Positions 56,770 to 64,000 of a stretch of 64,000 nt of DNA are shown in pieces. The notes below the pieces were generated by a model that was given only the letters and a program-made list of their open reading frames with translations, was not told the DNA's origin and did not search any database. Made by a program: the position numbers and the translations under genes. The DNA comes from Lunularia cruciata (taxonomy: Eukaryota > Streptophyta > Marchantiopsida > Lunulariales > Lunulariaceae), in NCBI GenBank assembly GCA_948567375.1, contig OX419757.1, forward strand, positions 12,166,974 to 12,230,973, in the 5' to 3' direction. Positions within the stretch are counted from its first letter, which is position 1. Each line of letters begins with the position of its first letter.

Positions 56770-57400
56770 CACTATCTACCTTGGAGGACTTGGTGTTCAG
56801 CAAACCAAGGCGGAGGCTATTGTAAGTATTCCTCAACCTACGTATGTGAGCAAAGTGCAAGCATTCCTTGGGTTGGTAAACTTCTATTCCCATTATAGTA
56901 GAGGATTTAATGCCATTGCCAAGGCCTTGACAAATCTGACCAAGCTTACACAAGAGTGGTGTTGGGGAGATGAGCAAGAGAAAGCTTTTGTAGAGCTCAA
57001 AGAGAGGTTGACATCTACTCTTATTTTGATGAGATCAATTAGAAGATAACCATTTCAAGTATATATTGATTGGAGTATGTTGGGGCTTGGAGCAGTGCTC
57101 ACCCAACATGATGATGAGGAGAAAGAGTTTGTGGTGGCCTATCCTAGTCGCTCCAACAATTCAATGAAGGTGAAGTATAGTTCATAGGATGGAGAGTGCT
57201 TGGTAGTAGTTTGGGCAATAGCACATTTTTATGTAACCTATATGGTAACCCCTTTACTCTCATCAATGATCATCAGCCACTAAAGTGGTTGATGGAGTCC
57301 GGCAAGCTTTCAATGAAGCTTGCATGATGGGCTCTGATTTTATAGGAGTATGATTTCATGGTTATTCACAAACTTGGAGTGGTGAACCATGATCCATATG
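56770..57400 (+). pseudogene. gypsy-2 RT connection and RNase H (broken)
   Basis: 56762-57049 has VQAFLGLVNFYSHYSRGFNA and KALTNLTKL (gypsy connection). It is followed by QVYIDWSMLGLGAVLTQHDD (RNase H first Asp), FVVAYPSRSNN, and GECLVVVWAIAHF with the catalytic Glu (about 57190-57235). A decayed D-H-x-PLKWLMES block lies at about 57266-57300. Stops at 57049 and 57187 and a shift near 57230 break it. Confidence 0.88.
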
Positions 57401-57769
57401 GGTTGAGAAGAAACCCATGTCCCAGCCAACAGGATCAGATTGGAGCATGTTGGCATGGGGAGACAAATGAGGAGATGGTGCTAGGTTGGCATGCATCTAC
57501 CTTTCTCTGTATATTCTCTGAGGCTTTGGTGGTATCTCTCTCAGCACATACAAGAGGAATTATTGAGGTCACATATCCAAAGAGTGGAGATAGTGGTATA
57601 GTTCAGCGGGACATTCATGATGATGTCTTAGTGATGGACTATCTTTGCATTGGTGTTGCGGGTAGCATAGTTGGGGCCAAGGAGAGAGACCATGTCTTCA
57701 GTGAGCCATGCAGTTCAGATTGGAGGGCAGACACCTTCTTTGTGTATGGGAGGATGGTAGAGTGTGAGT

Positions 57770-58400
57770 AGTACCACTTCCGTCTTAGAGACCACAGTTG
57801 GTGTGTCATGCTCATGAGGAGCAAAGAGATTTTGGAGTAAAGCATACATATAGCTTACTCTAGAGTCATTATTGGTGGTGCGGTATGTAGACCAATGTGT
57901 AACAATTTGTTGCAAGATGTGTGGTTTATGACCAAGTTAGAGCATCATTTATTGCTCCTACGCCATAGTTACACCTATTATCTATCATGGGATTGAGTTA
58001 CCGCTAGAGTTTGGACTTTGCTTGACCTTTACCATTGATTATGAGACATCACTGGTATGTTTTGGTAATGGTGGATCACTTCTCCAAGTGGATTGAGTTG
58101 GTGGCACTTCTTGACAAGTCCAATGAAGGGTTCTTAGTCATGTTGGTGCACTATTTGAGGTTTTGACTGATCAGGGTATAGAGTTCTGGGGGGAGTTTTA
58201 GGTCTTATGTGACAAGGCTTTGATTGATCATTGGACTATCTCTCAAGATCACCCTGAGGTAGATAGCTTAGTAGAGAGAGTGGTTCAAACAAGAGAGAAA
58301 GGATTGCAAAAGTATGGTTTGTAGAGAGTCCACTTGGGAGATTGGGATCTCTAGTTACCTTGGTTGACCATGAGCTATCGGTTCAACTAGCAAGCCTCCT
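57770..58400 (+). pseudogene. gypsy-2 integrase (broken)
   Basis: A zinc-binding region of shifting frame (about 57800-57960) precedes the core. HWYVLVMVDHFSKWIELVAL at about 58052-58110 holds the first catalytic Asp, VLTDQGIEFWG-like text near 58160-58190 the second, and DHPEVDSLVERVVQT near 58250-58290 the Glu. These come from three frames. The GPY tail is not recognisable. Confidence 0.8.
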
Positions 58401-58839
58401 TAGCATCCTTCTCTCCTTACTCTATGGACAAGATCCAAATTTATCTATAGCCATTCATTGAGATGCTATTGTAGTTTTGGACTTGGATGATCCAGATGTA
58501 TGGATGAGTGCATGTTCTTAATGGGCAGAGATCTTTCAAAGATTGATATTGATGGCCTTTGAGAACTTGGCGATTGCTCAGCATAGAGATACCTTATGTT
58601 ATGCTACCATTCAAGGAGGAGGTTATAAACCCTCAATCCGTTGATTTCATCTAGATGACTGTATATCTATAGCAAACAACACCGACAACACTTGATGTTT
58701 CTACCAGCCGCACTATCTTGAGAGTGTGTGAGGTTTTGCCATCTGGAGTCCTTGTGTTGGAAGGACATGATGGTGTTATTTGGAAGGATCATGTGTGCCA
58801 TGCCACCTCCCAAACATTGATGGTACTATGGACCCAAGC

Positions 58840-58995
58840 TTGGCACTTGTACGAGCAAGCTTGAGGTGTATGTTATGCGGTTCTTTTGGTAGAGCTATTA
58901 TTATATTAGTATGTGATAGTTGTTTGAGAGGATGGCATACTCCTCCACTCATGGTGGTTCCTCAAGGATAATGGTTATGTCCTAGATGAACTTGA
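58840..58995 (+). pseudogene. PHD finger at the C-terminus of gypsy-2 pol (decayed)
   Basis: Reads LRCMLCGSFGRAIIILVCDS then CLRGWHTPPL, followed by VPQG, a TAA, and WLCPR. Ligands C1-x2-C2 (58867-58878), C3-x2-C4 (CDSC), H5 (GWH) and C7 (WLC) are present. C6 between GWH and TPPL is lost by a small deletion, and C8 is replaced by a stop. The order and the W two residues before C7 are diagnostic of PHD rather than RING. PHD fingers read histone H3 tails. Just upstream is HLPNIDGTMDPSLALVR, a linker. Confidence 0.78.
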
Positions 58996-59151
58996 CCTAT
59001 AGCCAATTCATCCTTTATATGGTATAGATTGTAGATGGTGACTAACAATGGGGCTCGATAGTACCTGGCCTCTTGATCTTTTGCCCACCATAGGGTATAC
59101 CATATACTTGCAGTAGATGGCTATCTGGAGTTAGAGGGACTTAACCGCCAA

Positions 59152-59160
59152 CTAGGGGGG
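59152..59160 (+). other. Polypurine-tract-like aggggggtg before the 3' LTR
   Basis: A G run (ctaggggggtga) directly precedes a TG start at 59161. A purine tract at this point primes plus-strand synthesis in LTR elements. Confidence 0.5.
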
Positions 59161-59800
59161 TGATTGTGGCACTTTAGAGTCCATGTCAACTTATGTGTGA
59201 GTTGTACTTCTATAGTGTGTGATGTTGACATTGACATATATATGTACAATAACTATCATGCCATTTGTAGCATCACACCTAGATTGTTTGGACTCTAGAG
59301 TAGTAGTGTTGGTAGTTAGGAGTATTTTGGTAGTTACTCATAGACTACTTGCTGATAGACAAATTTTGTACTCAGGGTACTAACTATATGGTAGGGCCCC
59401 CATCACTTGCACCATTTAGACCGTTGGGTGTGCCGTCAACAAGACCGTTATGGTTTGAGACCTAGCTCAAGTCCAAGGGGTATAGTTTCAAAGTGCAGCT
59501 CTAGAGAGCTCACTTCTCTTATGTTGAGCCTTCAAGCTCCTAGCTATGGTGGATAGAGGCCGGCAAGCATAACCTGGATTCTCTTAGCTAGATTGAGTGT
59601 GGCTTGACTATAATCAATGTCCAGTTGTTGGCAGATTATTGAGTGACATATTAAGTAATGATTTGATTGAAACTAATTTAAGCTGTGTAAACAAATTGAT
59701 TATTGTGGCACTTTAGAGTCCATGTATGACTTATGTGTGAGTTGTGCTTTTATAGTGTGTGATGTTGATAGCAATATATGTTGTGTAGCAATGTATATAC
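59161..59800 (+). repeat. Probable gypsy-2 3' LTR sequence with an internal direct repeat
   Basis: 'tgtggcactttagagtccatgt' starts at 59165 and again at 59704, each followed by 'cttatgtgtgagttgt.ctt.tatagtgtgtgatgttga'. The 539-bp spacing suggests an LTR followed by a second, partial LTR, or a tandem duplication. The true ends are not defined. Confidence 0.5.
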
Positions 59801-62680
<2,880 letters not shown>

Positions 62681-62689
62681 ACATGTGTC

Positions 62690-63540
62690 TCACCATAAAT
62701 TGCACATTAAAAAAACTCTCAAGCAACTTAAAGTGGCTCCAACACTTACTAAAAAAATTTATCACTCACATAAACAAAATATTATTACCACTAGGAAAGT
62801 GAATTATTCTCCTCATATCATCAAAAATCACTTGTCTATTGATAGAATAAGAGCACTTCCTCCTAAACTAGGTTTCTCCATAAAATTCTTACCACTCATA
62901 AAGAATATTCTTACCACTAGTGAAATCAGTTGTTCTCCTCATGTCATCACAAATCACTTGTCCATTAATGGAATAAGAGCCATTTTGACTAAAGTAGGTT
63001 TCTCCATCAATTTTGGATCTTTGAGCTAAAGGAAATAATGTCTTGTCCACTTCAAGAAGCCTTTCATTCCAAAAGATACATGAAATCCAATCTCTCTCCT
63101 CTCTGTCAAGTCAATCTAGGCCACCTCCTTCGCAACATTAGCTAAAATGGCATTGATCACTCTCTTTGTAAACATTGTGGTGGATCCCAAGCTAATACAC
63201 CATAAATTAGTACTTTTGGCTAATACATGCATATTCTTGTTGTGCTTGAACTTGTCAAGTGCTACCACAAGTTGGACCCACACAGGTCTGGTTGCTTTGT
63301 GACTAAATTTTTGGGAGAGCCTCATGATCTCTAACAAGCTCCCGCAAAGTATAAATGATATCACAACCTTCTGCATCAATTGTCTAAAAGGAAGTGGATC
63401 CAAATTCTTTAACAACATGGAGATAAATTCACTTTAGCAATCCATGTACATCTGCTCTACCAAATAACATGCAAAATGTGCAAAGTCCTACAATTTTAAA
63501 AGCTAATTCCACTCCTCAATACAAGAATAGCCTAAAGTGC
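62690..63540 (-). pseudogene. PIF/Harbinger-type transposase, N-terminal half (broken)
   Basis: On the - strand RPVWVQLVVALDKFKHNKNM, then LWCISLGSTTMFTKRVINAI and LANVAKEVA (63330-63116) is the HTH region of plant DDE_4 transposases (RPVW.QL...L...G..G......A..+G+S.GT...+..RV+.A+). Beyond a stop come ERREIGFHVSFGMKGFLK and LKDPKLMEKP, the start of the DDE fold. A QLISLVVRIFFMSG segment fits the later strand. Stops and shifts inactivate it, and no terminal inverted repeats are visible. Confidence 0.75.
62757..63030 (-). repeat. Diverged 126-bp tandem duplication in the Harbinger remnant
   Basis: 'ttaccactaggaaagtgaattattctcctcatatcatcaaaaatcacttgtc' near 62785 recurs near 62911 with about 20% change. 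Both copies contain 'ataagagc' and 'gtttctccat'. The 42-codon unit preserves frame. Confidence 0.8.
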
Positions 63541-64000
63541 ATTCATCCTCATCCATAAACTCATCAAATTCCAAAAGACCAGCATCATTGTAATTGTCAC
63601 ATTCAAGTTCACCTTGCCACTCCAAGAGCTTACTTTGCATGAACCTTTTGATTGTTACTCTACTTCAGTAAATCAACCTTGAGCATGTTGATAATTCCAA
63701 GCTTGGGACCTAAAGAGAGCACAGCCCCTCGACATCACAACCAATAGGACAATTTTTCACCCCATTAAATAAGTTTGTAAATTTTTAATACTCTTCTCTC
63801 CACTCATTAACAATCTTCTCTTTTCAAACACTCCTCCTTTGGCTCTTTGACACTCTTCTCTTCCCAATCACTCATGTTTGACTCTCAAAACTCTTCTCTC
63901 TCAACACTTTTCTCTTCTAGATCACTCCTATCACTCTTGATATTCAACACTCTTTTATGCTCTAGCACTCTTGAAAAAAAATTACTAATTTGAATTTTTT
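63541..64000. other. Pyrimidine-rich end of window, no gene recognised
   Basis: Repeated 'cactcttctct' words near 63790-63960. No open frame of note. Confidence 0.5.

Larger units (their letters stand above)
53530..59800 (+). mobile_element. Decayed Ty3/gypsy retrotransposon with methyltransferase and PHD domains (gypsy-2)
   Basis: Domain order on the + strand: gag-like, protease, cytosine-5 methyltransferase, RT, RNase H, integrase, PHD finger, polypurine tract, 3' LTR start. RT before integrase makes it Ty3/gypsy. All domains carry stops and frameshifts. The 5' LTR was not found; the left end probably overlaps the LINE RT fragment. Confidence 0.88.

Overview
The window looks like nuclear DNA of a streptophyte, most likely a land plant. 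It has spliceosomal genes with GT/AG introns, AT-rich spacers, a MATE transporter remnant, and decayed plant-type Ty3/gypsy, Ty1/copia, MULE and PIF/Harbinger elements. It also carries LINE fragments with a restriction-like endonuclease (RLE) domain. The lineage cannot be fixed from sequence alone; a non-seed plant (bryophyte, lycophyte, fern) is my guess. Most of the window is transposon graveyard with very few intact genes.

Layout: 1-4.3 kb is a decayed Ty3/gypsy pol on the + strand. 6.5-11.7 kb is a Ty1/copia element on the - strand (gag, zinc knuckle, DTG protease, integrase, start of RT, probable 5' LTR and primer site). 14.0-14.6 kb is the broken 5' end of a MATE gene. 17.3-17.9 kb is a MULE transposase remnant. 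18.15-19.02 kb (-) is a pseudogene copy of the 5' half of an unknown gene whose long copy (576-aa ORF) lies at 27.95-29.68 kb (+). 21.0-22.6 kb (-) is a broken coiled-coil ORF. 37.1-41.1 kb (-) holds the one clearly intact host gene, a ten-exon, 540-aa Myb/SANT-repeat protein of the Reb1/TTF1/DMTF1-like type. 49.06-50.07 kb (-) may hold an unidentified spliced gene. 32-33.7, 44.6-45.7 and 51.1-53.5 kb hold pieces of one RLE-LINE family, one of them a 5'-truncated insertion with a 15-bp target-site duplication. 53.5-59.2 kb (+) is a second Ty3/gypsy element. 62.7-63.5 kb (-) is a Harbinger transposase remnant.

The most interesting content is in the second gypsy element. Between its protease and its reverse transcriptase lies a decayed cytosine-5 DNA methyltransferase domain: motif I LELFGGIS, motif IV GWPC, motif VI LENI and a later GSRAHR segment, in the right order and spacing. 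A decayed PHD finger follows the integrase. An ancestral polyprotein of order gag-protease-methyltransferase-RT-RNase H-integrase-PHD is inferred: a retroelement that could both write a DNA mark and read chromatin. All copies here are broken by stops and frameshifts.

No operons, CRISPR arrays, rRNA or tRNA genes were seen. Exon limits were assigned by hand from reading frame and GT/AG sites.
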